Counted from the stretch's first letter, positions 40,628 through 50,399 are shown. The stretch: 64,000 nt of DNA from an uncultured Oscillibacter sp. (GCA_910579435.1 CAJTVF010000002.1:35780-99779); one strand, 5' to 3'. Translations and numbers: made by a program. The notes: a model not told the origin generated them from the sequence alone.

Positions 40628-41902
40628 TCAGGAACCGGAAAGGGACGGGAGGAACAAAGACAGCTGGGGGAATGCGATAATGAAGATCAAGACCAAAACC
40701 ATAATGCCGCATACAACGAAAATATCAGGGAAGGTGTCCTCAACCTTGATTTTCAGGATCCGGGTAGACGTGAACAGACAGACGGCCATGGGCGGTGTGC
40801 ATCCACCGATGGCAAAGGCCACGCAGAGGATGATGCCGAAGTGGACGACGTCATATCCGATGGACTCCATCACAGGCCAGAGGATAGGCGTCAATAAAAT
40901 AAGAAGGGAATTGGTTTCCATAAAGGTACCGAGGATGATGAGCAGCGTTACCACGAGGGCGGTGATTACGAGCTTGCTTCCGCTGATGGATAAAATGGCG
41001 TTCGCCATCAGCATGGGAATGTTGTTCTTGGACAGAACCCACCCGAAAGGAGCGGAGGCGGAGACGATGATGAGAATAAAGGCTGTCCCCATTGCGCTTT
41101 GCTTCGTGATTGCGATAAAAGTTTTAAGGTCCATCTCCCGGTACACGAAGGCGGAGAGGAAAAGCGCATAAACAACGGAGATTGACGCCGCTTCCGTAGG
41201 CGTGGCAATCCCCGTCATGATACTGCCCAGCACAAAGACCGGCATGGCAAGGGTGGGGACAGCCTGAAGGGTAGTGCTCACGGCCTCTTGCAAAGTATAG
41301 CGGTGGTCGTTTCGACCGTAGCCGCAGAGGGCGGACACGACACAGTTAAACAGGAGAATGGCGAAGACGATCAGGATTCCCGGGATTACACCGGCGGAGA
41401 GCATTTTTGTGACAGACGCGCCTGTGGCGCTGGCGTAGACCACAAAGCAGATGCTGGGGGGGATGATGGCCCCCATAGCGCCGGCTCCGGCGAGGATGGC
41501 GGCGGTGTATCCAGGCTTATAGCCCTTTTTCACCATATCCGGGCCCATCATCGTTCCGATGGCGGCGGTGGTGGCGATGCCGCTGCCTGAAACAGCGCCA
41601 AAGAAAGCTGCGCCGCCGCAGGCAGCGGTGCCGAGGCCGCCCGGAATTTTTCCAAGCAGCATGTCCGCAAACCGCATCAGACGCTGTGTGCAGCCACAAG
41701 ACATCAGGTTCCCCGAGTAGATGAACATCGGGAGGGCCAACAGGGTGGCGGACACGGTCCCGTCCACCATTTTTTGAGAGATGATTGATAAAGAGTTGCT
41801 GCCTGATGCGGCAACGAAGGATGCGGCGGAGATGGCCACTGCATAAAAAATCGGCGCGCCCAGAAGAAGCAGCAGAACAAATACGATCAATAGAACCGCC
41901 AT
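40628..41902 (-). CDS. TRAP transporter large permease (DctM), system 1
   Basis: The 424-residue protein has about 12 membrane helices and the DctM signatures LALPMFIYSGNLMSCG, GGAAFFGAVSGSGIATTAAIG, PPSICFVVYASATGAS, IATPTEAASISV and GCTPPMAVCLFTS. It forms the ion-coupled channel for a carboxylate captured by the upstream DctP. It is the last gene of a five-gene leftward operon and starts one base after the DctQ stop. Its 3' end lies close to the recombinase region but looks complete. Confidence 0.93.
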   Translation of the reverse strand: MAVLLIVFVLLLLLGAPIFYAVAISAASFVAASGSNSLSIISQKMVDGTVSATLLALPMFIYSGNLMSCGCTQRLMRFADMLLGKIPGGLGTAACGGAAFFGAVSGSGIATTAAIGTMMGPDMVKKGYKPGYTAAILAGAGAMGAIIPPSICFVVYASATGASVTKMLSAGVIPGILIVFAILLFNCVVSALCGYGRNDHRYTLQEAVSTTLQAVPTLAMPVFVLGSIMTGIATPTEAASISVVYALFLSAFVYREMDLKTFIAITKQSAMGTAFILIIVSASAPFGWVLSKNNIPMLMANAILSISGSKLVITALVVTLLIILGTFMETNSLLILLTPILWPVMESIGYDVVHFGIILCVAFAIGGCTPPMAVCLFTSTRILKIKVEDTFPDIFVVCGIMVLVLIFIIAFPQLSLFLPSLSGS

Positions 41903-41903
41903 A

Positions 41904-42404
41904 TCATCCCTCCTTTGCGGGGCTGCTTTCGCCGCCGGACATCCAGAGCCGTACGTCTTCTGCCAGGTTCAGAGCTAAAAACAAAAGCATGCACGCCATG
42001 CTGACCGGCAGCGCCAGATAGACAAAGCCCATGGGCAGGCCCAGGCCAGGAGAAGCCGACTTCATGCCTAAGCGAATATTGGCCAGGCTGTAGTAGCACA
42101 TGGCGACGGAAAAAATCATGTAAACGACGTCCAGAAGCACGGCAACGGCTTGCCGCGCCTTGGGGGGAAGCATCCGGACGGCAAAATCCAGGGCCGTGTG
42201 GGACCGCTCCGAGACACCGACGGCAGCGCATAAGAGCGCGCCCCAGATCATGGAAAACCTGGCCAGCTCATCCGCCCAATAGAACGAATAGTGGAAACAG
42301 TATCTTGCGACTGTCTGTGCGAACAAGACGGCAGCCACAAGGATCAGGCTGAATCCCCCTATCCATGTGAGCGCAGTCTTCAGCGCGTCTCTGAGTTTCA
42401 GCAT
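41904..42404 (-). CDS. TRAP transporter small permease (DctQ), system 1
   Basis: The 166-residue protein has four helices and the DctQ features YSFYWADELARFSMIWGALL and SERSHTALDFAVRMLPPKARQAV. ATG 42404 is used because GGAG lies 7 bases upstream; an in-frame TTG lies 6 bases earlier. It pairs with DctM. Confidence 0.92.
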   Translation of the reverse strand: MLKLRDALKTALTWIGGFSLILVAAVLFAQTVARYCFHYSFYWADELARFSMIWGALLCAAVGVSERSHTALDFAVRMLPPKARQAVAVLLDVVYMIFSVAMCYYSLANIRLGMKSASPGLGLPMGFVYLALPVSMACMLLFLALNLAEDVRLWMSGGESSPAKEG

Positions 42405-42473
42405 AGGCAAGCTCCTTTCGTCCTTTTTAGAGGGGACGGAGCGCCCGGAGGCGTTCCGTCCCGAAAAAGGCGA

Positions 42474-43535
42474 TTACTTTGTGAACTGGAGGGCTAGGTC
42501 AATCAGAGCCTCGCCGTCCGCGCCGTATTCGGCCTTGTAGTAATCCCAAACCGGAGAGAGGGCGTCGACCCAGTCGTTGAAATTGCCGACCTCATCGACC
42601 TGCATCCCTTTTTCCCGCAGTTCCTCTACGGCGCTGGAGGTCATTTCCCGGGAATAGGCACGCTGGTCGTCCCGGCCCTGGGTAAAGGCTTTGGTCAGCA
42701 GCTCCTGCACGTCTGCCGGATAACCGGCCCACAGGTCCGCATTGAAGACCACGGGGCAGCTGAGATAAATGTGGTTCGTAAGCGTGCAGTATTTCTGGAC
42801 CTCATAGTAGCTGCTGGCAAGAATCATGGTAAGGGGGTTTTCCTGCCCGTCTACCATACCCTGCTGCATGGCGGAAAAGAGCTCCGTCTGGTCGATCATG
42901 GTGACAGTGCAGTCCAGGCACTCGAAGAATTTGATAAAGAGCGTGGCGTTGGCCGCCCGCATTTTCAATCCCGACATGTCGGAGGGAGAAATGACGGGCC
43001 GCACATTATTGCTGACCTGCCGGAATCCGTTCTCCCAGAAACAGACGGTGTGACAACCCTGTTCATCGATGAGTCCTTTGAGCGCGTCGCCGTAAGCGCC
43101 GTCGTAGGCGGCATAGGCGGTTTCGTAATCGCTGAAGAGGAAGGGAAGGTCTTCCACGTAAATCAAGGGATTAAAGGAGGCGTAGTTGTCGCAAGCGCCG
43201 GAGATGACGGCGTCGATTTCACCGGAAATCATTTGCTGGGCGATCTCACTGTTGGAACCTAGGGCGCCCGCACCGTAGACGTCCAGCGTTACCGCACCGC
43301 CGGAGTCCTCGTTGACCTGCTGGGCGACCTGCTCCAGGATGACGGAGACGGGATGGGTGGGCGCAAAGCTGTGGGCCAGCTTGATGGTGAGGGGCTCGGC
43401 GCCGTCGGAGGACACTGAGCCGTTGGAGAGGGACGCACTATCGGAGGGGGCGTCCGCCGGTGGTTTGGAGGCGCAGCCGGCTAGCAGGGAGAGACAAAGC
43501 AACGAGCATAGGATGCGGACGATGTATTTTTTCAT
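42474..43535 (-). CDS. TRAP transporter substrate-binding lipoprotein (DctP), system 1
   Basis: The 353-residue precursor has a lipoprotein signal (LLAGC) and a DctP fold: TIKLAHSFAPTHPVSVILEQ, QMISGEIDAVISG, MRAANATLFIKFFECL, MQQGMVDGQENPLTMI. It binds an organic carboxylate, usually through a conserved Arg near PVISPSDMSGLKMRA. The ligand is probably the substrate of the island's enzymes. Confidence 0.93.
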   Translation of the reverse strand: MKKYIVRILCSLLCLSLLAGCASKPPADAPSDSASLSNGSVSSDGAEPLTIKLAHSFAPTHPVSVILEQVAQQVNEDSGGAVTLDVYGAGALGSNSEIAQQMISGEIDAVISGACDNYASFNPLIYVEDLPFLFSDYETAYAAYDGAYGDALKGLIDEQGCHTVCFWENGFRQVSNNVRPVISPSDMSGLKMRAANATLFIKFFECLDCTVTMIDQTELFSAMQQGMVDGQENPLTMILASSYYEVQKYCTLTNHIYLSCPVVFNADLWAGYPADVQELLTKAFTQGRDDQRAYSREMTSSAVEELREKGMQVDEVGNFNDWVDALSPVWDYYKAEYGADGEALIDLALQFTK

Positions 43536-43556
43536 GGAGAGCGCTCCTTCCTAAGT

Positions 43557-44396
43557 TCAGGTCGTTTCTTTTGTGATAGCCTTAAAGGCGGCGGCCTGTG
43601 CGGTCATACCCCGTTCGGAGGCCAGACGTTCGATGGACGAGGCCCCGAAGAAGCCGTCAATTTCAGGGACATTCTGGATGATGTAAGCCGCATCCTCCGG
43701 ATCGGCGATGGGCCCGCCGTGACAGATAACCATGATGTCGGGATTGACGGTCCGGCCGGCTTGGATGATCTCCCGGATGAGAGGAATGCAGTCGTCCAGA
43801 GTCTTGGCGGTCTCGGCGCCGATGGAACCCTTGGTCGTCAGTCCCATGTGGGCTACCAGGCAGTCCGCGCCGGCTTCCGCCATGGCGGCGGCCTGCTTTG
43901 CGTCGAAGACGTAAGGGCAGGTGACCAGATCCAGTTCATGGGCCTTGTGGATCATCTCCACCTCCAGGCCATAGCCCATGTCGGTCTCCTCCAGGTTTTG
44001 ACGGAAGACGCCGTCGATCAGACCCACGGTGGGGAAGTTCTGCACACCGTTAAAGCCCTGATCCTTCAGTTCTTTGAGGTAGATGTCCATTACCCGGAAG
44101 GGATCCGTGCCGCACACGCCCGCAAGGACCGGAGTCTTTTTTACCACCGGCAGCACTTCATAGCCCATTTCCACCACAATCTTATTTGCGTCGCCATAGG
44201 CCAGCAGACCGGAGAGGGAACCCCGGCCCGCCATGCGGAACCGGCCGGAATTGTAGATGATGAGCATATCAACGCCCGCTTTTTCGGAACATTTCGCAGT
44301 GATGCCGGTGCCTGCGCCGACTCCCACCAGAATCTTTCCGGCGGCGATCTGAGCTCTGAAGTCGTCCAGGATTTCTTTCCGAGATTTGAATAACAT
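43557..44396 (-). CDS. PEP-hydrolase-family TIM-barrel protein
   Basis: The 279-residue protein belongs to the family annotated as phosphoenolpyruvate hydrolase-like TIM barrels: [100 protein letters not shown]. The reaction is not firmly established. It follows the Tm-1-like gene by 72 bases on the same strand; in plant Tm-1 proteins these two domains are one polypeptide, so the two products very likely act together. Confidence 0.88.
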   Translation of the reverse strand: MLFKSRKEILDDFRAQIAAGKILVGVGAGTGITAKCSEKAGVDMLIIYNSGRFRMAGRGSLSGLLAYGDANKIVVEMGYEVLPVVKKTPVLAGVCGTDPFRVMDIYLKELKDQGFNGVQNFPTVGLIDGVFRQNLEETDMGYGLEVEMIHKAHELDLVTCPYVFDAKQAAAMAEAGADCLVAHMGLTTKGSIGAETAKTLDDCIPLIREIIQAGRTVNPDIMVICHGGPIADPEDAAYIIQNVPEIDGFFGASSIERLASERGMTAQAAAFKAITKETT

Positions 44397-44468
44397 GCTT
44401 GTTTCCTCCTCATTATATTTTGTGTTCCATTCGTGTTTTCGTTTTCACCGGGGGACTTTACAAGGACC

Positions 44469-45677
44469 TCAGGGGGCCTGTAGCAGGTCGGTCAACTTCT
44501 GCGCGGCGGCAAGGGCGAAAGCTTCGTCATTGATGTGGAGGTCCAGCTCCACTAGTTCCACTTGGGAGCCGATGGTTTCCCGCAGCGTGCGGAACAGGGC
44601 CCGGTCCTCTTTAGGACCGTAAAAGGGCTGTCCTTCCGTGTCAATGGCCGACACGCCTTTCAGGGGCAGGAGCAGCGCGGTTTTTCCTTTCGCCATGTTC
44701 AGCTTCTCTGCCAGGATCTGGCCCAGACCTACGTTTTCCTCCTCGGTTGTGCGCATTAAAGTGACAGTGGGGTTGTGGCGATAGAGGTTGCGGCCCTTAT
44801 AGCGCTCCGGCACGGATTCCCAGGGGCCAAAGTTCACCATATCCATGGCGCCGACGGAGACGACCTGAGGAATTCCCTTCCTCCCGGCGGCCTCCAGGCG
44901 GTGAGGACCGGCATTCAGTACGCCGCCGTAAAGTTCGTCGCACCATTCCGTGGTGGTGAGGTCCAGTACGCCGCGAATAAAACCGCCCTCAATCAGCGCC
45001 TCCATAGACCGGCCGCCGGTCCCTGTGGCGTGAAAGACCAGCACGTCGTAGCCCTGCTGTTCCAAATAGTCCTTGGCCGCTTTGACACAGGGCGTTGTAA
45101 CGCCGAACATGGTGGCTGCCAGCAAGGGCCGTCCGCTCTTTGGAATCTCCCTATAGCGGGAGACCATTCCGGCGATGGCGTTGGCCGCGTTGGAGAAGAT
45201 ACGCATAGAGATCTCATTTAGTCCCTCGGCATCTACGACGGAAGGGATCATGATGATATCGCTGGTGCCCACATAGGGAGAGACGTCGCCGGAGGCCATT
45301 GTGGACACCATAACCTTGGGGACGCCTACCGGCAAGGCGCGCATAGCGGGTGTGGCGAGAGAGGTGCCGCCGCTGCCCCCAACGGAGATCACGCCGCTGA
45401 ACCGCTCCTGGTCAAAGAGCTGGGGCAACAGAATCTCCAGCCCGCGAGCCAGGACCTCCGTGGCCCTGGCCCGGTCCTTTCGGACCACGATCTCCTGAAT
45501 ATCGGCTCCTGCGGCGGCGGCAATCTCCTCGTTGGAAACATCCGGCTTGAACAGCGGTTTAAAGACTCCTGTGTGGATGCAGAACGTCCGGAATCCCTGC
45601 TCCTCAATGAGCGTTTTGATGTATTTGAATTCCGCGCCCTTGGTGTCGAAGGTGCCGATGATTGCGATAGTCTGCAT
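44469..45677 (-). CDS. Tm-1-like ATP-binding protein (UPF0261)
   Basis: The 402-residue protein matches the UPF0261/Tm-1-like family: IAIIGTFDTKGAEFKYIK at the N-terminus, ISVGGSGGTSLATPAMRALP, VSTMASGDVSPYVGTSDI, VFHATGTGGRSMEALI, VSVGAMDMVNFGP, and LPLKGVSAIDTEGQPFY. The plant homologue binds ATP and inhibits a viral replicase; the bacterial function is unknown. ATG 45677 has GGAGG upstream. It heads a five-gene operon with the TIM-barrel gene and a TRAP transporter. Confidence 0.9.
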   Translation of the reverse strand: MQTIAIIGTFDTKGAEFKYIKTLIEEQGFRTFCIHTGVFKPLFKPDVSNEEIAAAAGADIQEIVVRKDRARATEVLARGLEILLPQLFDQERFSGVISVGGSGGTSLATPAMRALPVGVPKVMVSTMASGDVSPYVGTSDIIMIPSVVDAEGLNEISMRIFSNAANAIAGMVSRYREIPKSGRPLLAATMFGVTTPCVKAAKDYLEQQGYDVLVFHATGTGGRSMEALIEGGFIRGVLDLTTTEWCDELYGGVLNAGPHRLEAAGRKGIPQVVSVGAMDMVNFGPWESVPERYKGRNLYRHNPTVTLMRTTEEENVGLGQILAEKLNMAKGKTALLLPLKGVSAIDTEGQPFYGPKEDRALFRTLRETIGSQVELVELDLHINDEAFALAAAQKLTDLLQAP

Positions 45678-45732
45678 GGGATTTGCCTCCTTTCGGTCGT
45701 TCCTGAGCTTGGCTTTCGTGGGATGTATACAA

Positions 45733-45745
45733 ATGTTCCACAAAA
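45733..45745 (-). promoter_or_regulatory. Operator-like word before the Tm-1 operon
   Basis: ATGTTCCACAAAA matches the shared word WTGTTCAACAAAT at 11 of 13 positions. It lies in the leader of the leftward operon, 56 bases upstream of its start codon. Confidence 0.5.
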
Positions 45746-45966
45746 ACAGGACTGTATGCGGTGCACCTTATGTATAAAGTGTACAGCAAGGCGGATCCCT
45801 TGTCTATGTGTTCAATTGGTTGCTTTTTGTAGTTTGTCGTGGGAGTTTCCTGGAAGTGAAAGGAAAGGGTTGTGCTTTTTTTAACTTTTGCAAATTTTGC
45901 CTGTGAAAAATAAGAGACTCTTTTTGTCTGTTTTGATAGGCGGGTAGTGTAGGCGTTGCAGGAAAA

Positions 45967-45979
45967 ATAAGTTGAACAA
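45967..45979 (-). promoter_or_regulatory. Operator-like word in the divergent intergenic region
   Basis: On the minus strand TTGTTCAACTTAT matches the shared word at 11 of 13 positions. It lies just upstream of the promoter of the AraC-fusion gene, in the AT-rich 408-bp region (45678-46085) between the two divergent units. Confidence 0.5.
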
Positions 45980-46000
45980 TTCAATAGTAGATAAAATTAC

Positions 46001-46029
46001 TTGAACCGGGAGGAAGAAGCCACTATAAT
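46001..46029 (+). promoter_or_regulatory. Promoter of the TIM-barrel/AraC regulator gene
   Basis: TTGAAC and TATAAT are separated by 17 bp, about 55 bases upstream of the start codon. Confidence 0.7.
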
Positions 46030-46085
46030 AAAAAGAGGATTGGGAAAGGTGCCGCTGCGGACGCGCAGACGAAGGGAGAGCGGAT

Positions 46086-47270
46086 ATGGATCTGGCATAT
46101 CAAAAAAATATGGAATACCTGCGTGAGAGAATGCGGGAGGACGGGTACTTGCTTGGCGTCGCAGCGGGGAGCGGAATTACCGCTCGCTATGCGGAGGCGG
46201 CAGGGTGCCACATGCTGCTGGCCCTCAACTCCGGAAAATTTCGCCAGATGGGGCAGGGGTCCCTGGCGGGTTTTCTCTGCTACGCAAACAGCAATGAGAT
46301 GGTTATGGAATTCGCTCGGAAGGAGCTGCTGCCCACCGTGCGGAAAATCCCCATTATTTTTGGGCTGAACGGGACGGATCCGACCATCTCCCTGTACGAC
46401 TACATTAGAGCGATTAAGCGTCTGGGGTTTGCGGGCGTCAACAATTACCCGACTGTTGGGATGCTGAACGGGCAGTTCCGGGAGGCTCTGGAGGAGGAGG
46501 GCATCTCCTATGAAGCCGAGATAGAGACCATTCGCTTTGCCCACTACTGCGGATTGATTACCGTCGCCTTTGCCTTTGATGCGCACCAGGCCGCTCAAAT
46601 GGCCGAAGCCGGGGCGGATATCATCTGCGCGCACTTCGGATTGACCAGCGGCGGAAATCTAGGGGCAAAACGTGTGCTTTCCCTGGAAAAAGCCAAAAAT
46701 ACGGCCATGGAGATTTTCCGGGCGGCGGAGGAGATTCGGCCTGAAATCATAAAAATAGTATATGGAGGTCCAGTTAAAACGCCGGTGGATGCGCAGTATA
46801 TGTACTATAACAGCGGCTGCCAGGGATTTATCGGCGGCTCCGTGTTTGAACGGATTCCCGTGGAAAAGGCGATTTTTGAGACGGCCTGTGCATTTCGCAA
46901 TGCGCAGAACGCAAAACCGCAGACCCAGATGGACAGGCTCCTCTTTCATAACGGCGGTACGGGCTATACGGATTTTGTAAAAGAGTATATCAACGAACAC
47001 TACATGGAGGAGATCAAGCTGAATGAGCTGGCCCGGGTGGCCCATTTGACGCCGACCTATTTGTCGGCGCTGTTTACGAAGGAGGTGGGCTGCGGCTTCC
47101 GGAAATATCTGATCCAATTCCGCATGAAAAAGGCAAGGCGTCTTATTACGGAGGAAAAAGTGCCCCTGGCGCGGGCCGCACAGATGGTGGGCTACCAGGA
47201 TTATGCGCAGTTCAGCAAAATGTATAAGAAATATAACGGAGAACTGCCAAGCGCCGGAGGCCGGAAGTGA
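46086..47270 (+). CDS. PEP-hydrolase-like TIM barrel fused to an AraC DNA-binding domain
   Basis: The 394-residue protein has an N-terminal domain (about 1-280) homologous to the TIM-barrel protein encoded at 43557-44396 (GVAAGSGITARYAEAAGCHMLL, GLNGTDPTISLYDYI, GVNNYPTVGMLNGQF, VYGGPVKTPVDAQYM) and a C-terminal AraC double helix-turn-helix (about 295-390: FVKEYINEHYMEEIKLNELA, LSALFTKEVGCGFRKYLIQ, MVGYQDYAQFSKMYKKYNG). An enzyme-type barrel here evidently serves as the ligand sensor. It is divergent from the operon containing the homologous enzyme and next to the second TRAP operon, so it probably regulates one or both. Confidence 0.92.
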   Translation: MDLAYQKNMEYLRERMREDGYLLGVAAGSGITARYAEAAGCHMLLALNSGKFRQMGQGSLAGFLCYANSNEMVMEFARKELLPTVRKIPIIFGLNGTDPTISLYDYIRAIKRLGFAGVNNYPTVGMLNGQFREALEEEGISYEAEIETIRFAHYCGLITVAFAFDAHQAAQMAEAGADIICAHFGLTSGGNLGAKRVLSLEKAKNTAMEIFRAAEEIRPEIIKIVYGGPVKTPVDAQYMYYNSGCQGFIGGSVFERIPVEKAIFETACAFRNAQNAKPQTQMDRLLFHNGGTGYTDFVKEYINEHYMEEIKLNELARVAHLTPTYLSALFTKEVGCGFRKYLIQFRMKKARRLITEEKVPLARAAQMVGYQDYAQFSKMYKKYNGELPSAGGRK

Positions 47271-47355
47271 GGGTGGGCGCTGAGCCAGGGAGACGATAAA
47301 TTCACCAAAAAAAGCGGGGAATCTCCAGGCAAAAGGTAGAAAACGGAGAAGGGAC

Positions 47356-47420
47356 TTGAAAAAGGGGAAGTCTCATGGTATAGTATAGCCAAATTGATTG
47401 ATTTGTTCAACAAATCAATC
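47356..47420 (+). promoter_or_regulatory. Promoter and 25-bp palindromic operator of the main catabolic operon
   Basis: TTGAAA (47356-47361) and TATAGT (47379-47384) are 17 bp apart. Bases 47396-47420 form a perfect 25-nt palindrome centred on C47408 whose core is TTGTTCAACAA. It lies directly after the expected transcription start, the position of a repressor site. The core recurs before other transcripts of the island. Confidence 0.78.
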
Positions 47421-47464
47421 AATAATCGAAGCCAGAAAATTTTGTTGTAAAGGAGATTGTCAGC

Positions 47465-48541
47465 ATGAAGAAGTTTATTTCGTTGGTCCTTGTACTTTTA
47501 ATGGTATTGGCGCTGACGGCCTGCGGCGGCGGGCGGAGCGCCCCTTCCGGCGGAAATAGCGGGGGAGGCGGTGAAAACAGCGGAAACAGAGAAAGCAGCC
47601 CCCCGGCCGAACCCACCAAGGTGAGAATCACCAGTCAGTTTGGCGATGAACATCCCCAGAGCGTTGCACTGTATAAATTTAAGGAACTGCTGGAAGAGCG
47701 CAGCAACGGCGGATTCGTAGTGGAGCTGTACACGAATAATCAGCTGGGCAGCGCGGAAGTCTGGCAGGACATGATGATCGAGGGTTCGGTTGAGATGAGC
47801 TTCCCCGGCGGGAATATGGCCAGCTATTACAACCTGACCAGCGTCACGGAGTGCCCCTTCCTGTTTACCACGTGGGACGAGGCTCGCTACATCTTTATGG
47901 AAACGGACCTGTGCGAACAGATGAACGCTGCGATGCCGGAGCAGGTAGGCGTGCGCAGCATCGGCTCCATCCCCATTGGCTTCCGTGTGACTACCAGCAA
48001 TAAGGAGATTACCCAAGTAAAGGATTACAACGGTCTTCGTCTGCGGGTGCCCAACGTGAATTACTGCGTGTGGCTGTTTGAGAGCCTGAAGGCGTCTGTG
48101 ATTTCCATGAACTTCTCCGAGATGTTCACCGCCCTGGAGCAGGGCACCGTGGACGCCCAGGAAAATCCATATTCCACGATTCTTGCCAATTCTCTCTACG
48201 AGGTGCAGGATTACCTCTTTGACAGCAAGCATATGTTCACAGCGCATTTCTGGTATGTCAACGAGGCGTGGTGGCAGGGTCTGACCGAGGAACAGCGGGA
48301 GCTGGTGCAGCAGTGTGTGGATGAGACCTGTGCCTACGGCTGGGACCTGGCGATTGCGGAAGAGGAGAGCATCATTACCCAGCTGGAGGAGCACGGCATC
48401 AAAATCACGTACCCCAGCGATGAGCAACGGGCGGAGCTCAAGCAGATCGTACAGGAGAATGTGTGGCCGAAGTTCTTTGAGGCATATCCGGGCAGCGAGG
48501 AATATGTGACGATGATTGCGGAGGCCTTGTCCGCCAGGTGA
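47465..48541 (+). CDS. TRAP transporter substrate-binding lipoprotein (DctP), system 2
   Basis: The 358-residue precursor has a lipoprotein signal (LALTACGGG), a Gly/Ser-rich linker and a DctP fold: VRITSQFGDEHPQSVALYKF, SNKEITQVKDYNGLRLRVPNV (with the carboxylate-binding Arg) and EMFTALEQGTVDAQENPYSTIL. It is clearly different from the DctP of system 1, so the island may import two related acids. It is first in a seven-gene rightward operon. Confidence 0.93.
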   Translation: MKKFISLVLVLLMVLALTACGGGRSAPSGGNSGGGGENSGNRESSPPAEPTKVRITSQFGDEHPQSVALYKFKELLEERSNGGFVVELYTNNQLGSAEVWQDMMIEGSVEMSFPGGNMASYYNLTSVTECPFLFTTWDEARYIFMETDLCEQMNAAMPEQVGVRSIGSIPIGFRVTTSNKEITQVKDYNGLRLRVPNVNYCVWLFESLKASVISMNFSEMFTALEQGTVDAQENPYSTILANSLYEVQDYLFDSKHMFTAHFWYVNEAWWQGLTEEQRELVQQCVDETCAYGWDLAIAEEESIITQLEEHGIKITYPSDEQRAELKQIVQENVWPKFFEAYPGSEEYVTMIAEALSAR

Positions 48542-48593
48542 CCGGTTTCCCCGCAGTTTCGGCTGCGGGGAGCCTTCATAAGGAGGAAGTTGT

Positions 48594-49073
48594 ATGAAGC
48601 GCAAAAAACTTTCGTTTCGGACGGTATTAAGCCCGGTTGTCATTGTGCTGATGGCGGCGATTGTGGTGATGACCTTTGTAAATGCGGCCCTCCGTTATAC
48701 GGTCGGGAAAAATGTTCTCAGCTTTGAGGAATACTCCCGGTTCTGCTTTGTCTGGATCTGCTATCTGGGAACGATTATTGCGTTTGAGGAAAAGCGCCAT
48801 ATCTGTGTGACCATCGTCTCGGACCTGCTGAAGGGCACAGTGAAGCGAGCGGTAGTGTTTGTAGGCCGGCTGATTATCTTAGCGGCCAGCGGCGTGGTCT
48901 TTTACGCAGGATTACTCTATTTGCGGCGGGCGGTTACCTACCATACGGCGGCGACCAACACCAATATGGGCGTGGTTGTGGTAGGGCTGCCTCTGACAGC
49001 CCTGTGCCTGATCGTGATTCAGGCAGTGGACCTGTACAAAGCATGCGCCGGGCGGCGCAAAAAGGAGGGCTGA
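48594..49073 (+). CDS. TRAP transporter small permease (DctQ), system 2
   Basis: The 159-residue protein has four helices and DctQ features SFEEYSRFCFVWICYLGTIIAFEEKRHICV. ATG 48594 follows AGGAGG. It lies between DctP and DctM. Confidence 0.92.
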   Translation: MKRKKLSFRTVLSPVVIVLMAAIVVMTFVNAALRYTVGKNVLSFEEYSRFCFVWICYLGTIIAFEEKRHICVTIVSDLLKGTVKRAVVFVGRLIILAASGVVFYAGLLYLRRAVTYHTAATNTNMGVVVVGLPLTALCLIVIQAVDLYKACAGRRKKEG

Positions 49074-49078
49074 GGGAG

Positions 49079-50371
49079 ATGACGACGTTTCTGGTGTTCC
49101 TGGGGACCCTGTTTGGCTTTATGGCCCTGGGCCTTCCCCTGGCGTTCGTGCTGCTGATCTGCGCCATTTTTATGATGCTCTCCCTGGGGCAGAGCGACAT
49201 CATGGTGATTGCGCAGAACATGGTAAGCGGGATGAACAACTTTACCCTGATGGCCATTCCCTTTTTCATGCTGGCCGGGGAGATCATGGACCGGGGCGGC
49301 CTCTCCCTGCGGATTGTCCGGTTCGCGAAGGTGGTGGTGGGACGCATCCGGGGAGGACTGGGCTATACGGCAATCTTAGCGACGATCGTATTCTCCGGCC
49401 TGTCCGGCAGCGCGGTGGCGGACGCTGCGGCGCTGGGCGCAATTTTGATTCCCTTGATGATCAAGAGCGGCTACCGCAAGAGCCGGTCCATCGCCTTTAT
49501 TGCGGCGGGAGCGATCGTAGCCCCCATGATCCCGCCCAGCATCCCCATGATCGTCATGGGGACCTCCACGGGACTATCGGTTACAAAGCTGTTCATGTCC
49601 GGCCTGATCCCGGGACTGATCGTATGCCTGGGGCTGATGGCGGCGTGGTTTTTTGTGGTGCGGATAGATGGCTACGACGACTGCGAGACCTTTACCTGGG
49701 AAGAGAGCGTCGCGATTATGAAGGACTCTTTTCCAGCGCTGATGATGCCAATTCTGATTGTAGGCGGAATCCGGTTCGGGATTTTTACCGCGACGGAGGC
49801 TGGGGCGTTTGCGGTGGTGTATGCTCTGCTGGTGTGCATGTTCTACTATAAAGAGTTTTCTTATAAAGATGTGGGACAGGTGCTGATTTCTGCGGCCATC
49901 AGCACGTCGACCACGATGTTTATCGTGGCGGGCGCTACGGCGGCCAGTATTTACTTTACCCTGGCCCAGGTCCCTGCGGCGATTGCCGGAGCGCTGGGTG
50001 GCTTGATTGGACAGCCCATTCTGCTGCTGCTGCTCATCAATGTCTTCCTTCTGTGCATGGGAATGGTGATGGACTGCACGCCCAATATTCTGGTCTTTGC
50101 GCCTGTGCTGTTCCCGGTTATTCAAAAGGCGGGGATCGACCCGTACTACTTTGCCTGCCTGATGAATTTCAACCTTTGCCTGGGACTGATTACGCCGCCA
50201 GTGGGCGTTGTACTCTACGTGGCGATGGACGCCAGCAGAGAGGGAGAACCGGCGCGCCTGGGAGCGGTCATCCGGGATTTGGCCCCATTCATTGGCGTGG
50301 AGATCGTCTGTCTGTTCCTGATGATCTTTGTGCCGCAGCTGATTCAGGTGCCGCTGAAGTGGCTCACTTGA
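49079..50371 (+). CDS. TRAP transporter large permease (DctM), system 2
   Basis: The 430-residue protein has about 12 helices and DctM signatures TLMAIPFFMLAGEIMDRGG, VFSGLSGSAVADAAALGAI, PPSIPMIVMGTSTGLSVTKL, FTATEAGAFAVVYAL and LGLITPPVGVVLY. ATG 49079 follows GAGGG five bases after the DctQ stop. Confidence 0.95.
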   Translation: MTTFLVFLGTLFGFMALGLPLAFVLLICAIFMMLSLGQSDIMVIAQNMVSGMNNFTLMAIPFFMLAGEIMDRGGLSLRIVRFAKVVVGRIRGGLGYTAILATIVFSGLSGSAVADAAALGAILIPLMIKSGYRKSRSIAFIAAGAIVAPMIPPSIPMIVMGTSTGLSVTKLFMSGLIPGLIVCLGLMAAWFFVVRIDGYDDCETFTWEESVAIMKDSFPALMMPILIVGGIRFGIFTATEAGAFAVVYALLVCMFYYKEFSYKDVGQVLISAAISTSTTMFIVAGATAASIYFTLAQVPAAIAGALGGLIGQPILLLLLINVFLLCMGMVMDCTPNILVFAPVLFPVIQKAGIDPYYFACLMNFNLCLGLITPPVGVVLYVAMDASREGEPARLGAVIRDLAPFIGVEIVCLFLMIFVPQLIQVPLKWLT

Positions 50372-50399
50372 CGGAACTCTGCAAAAAGGAGAGAAAAAC

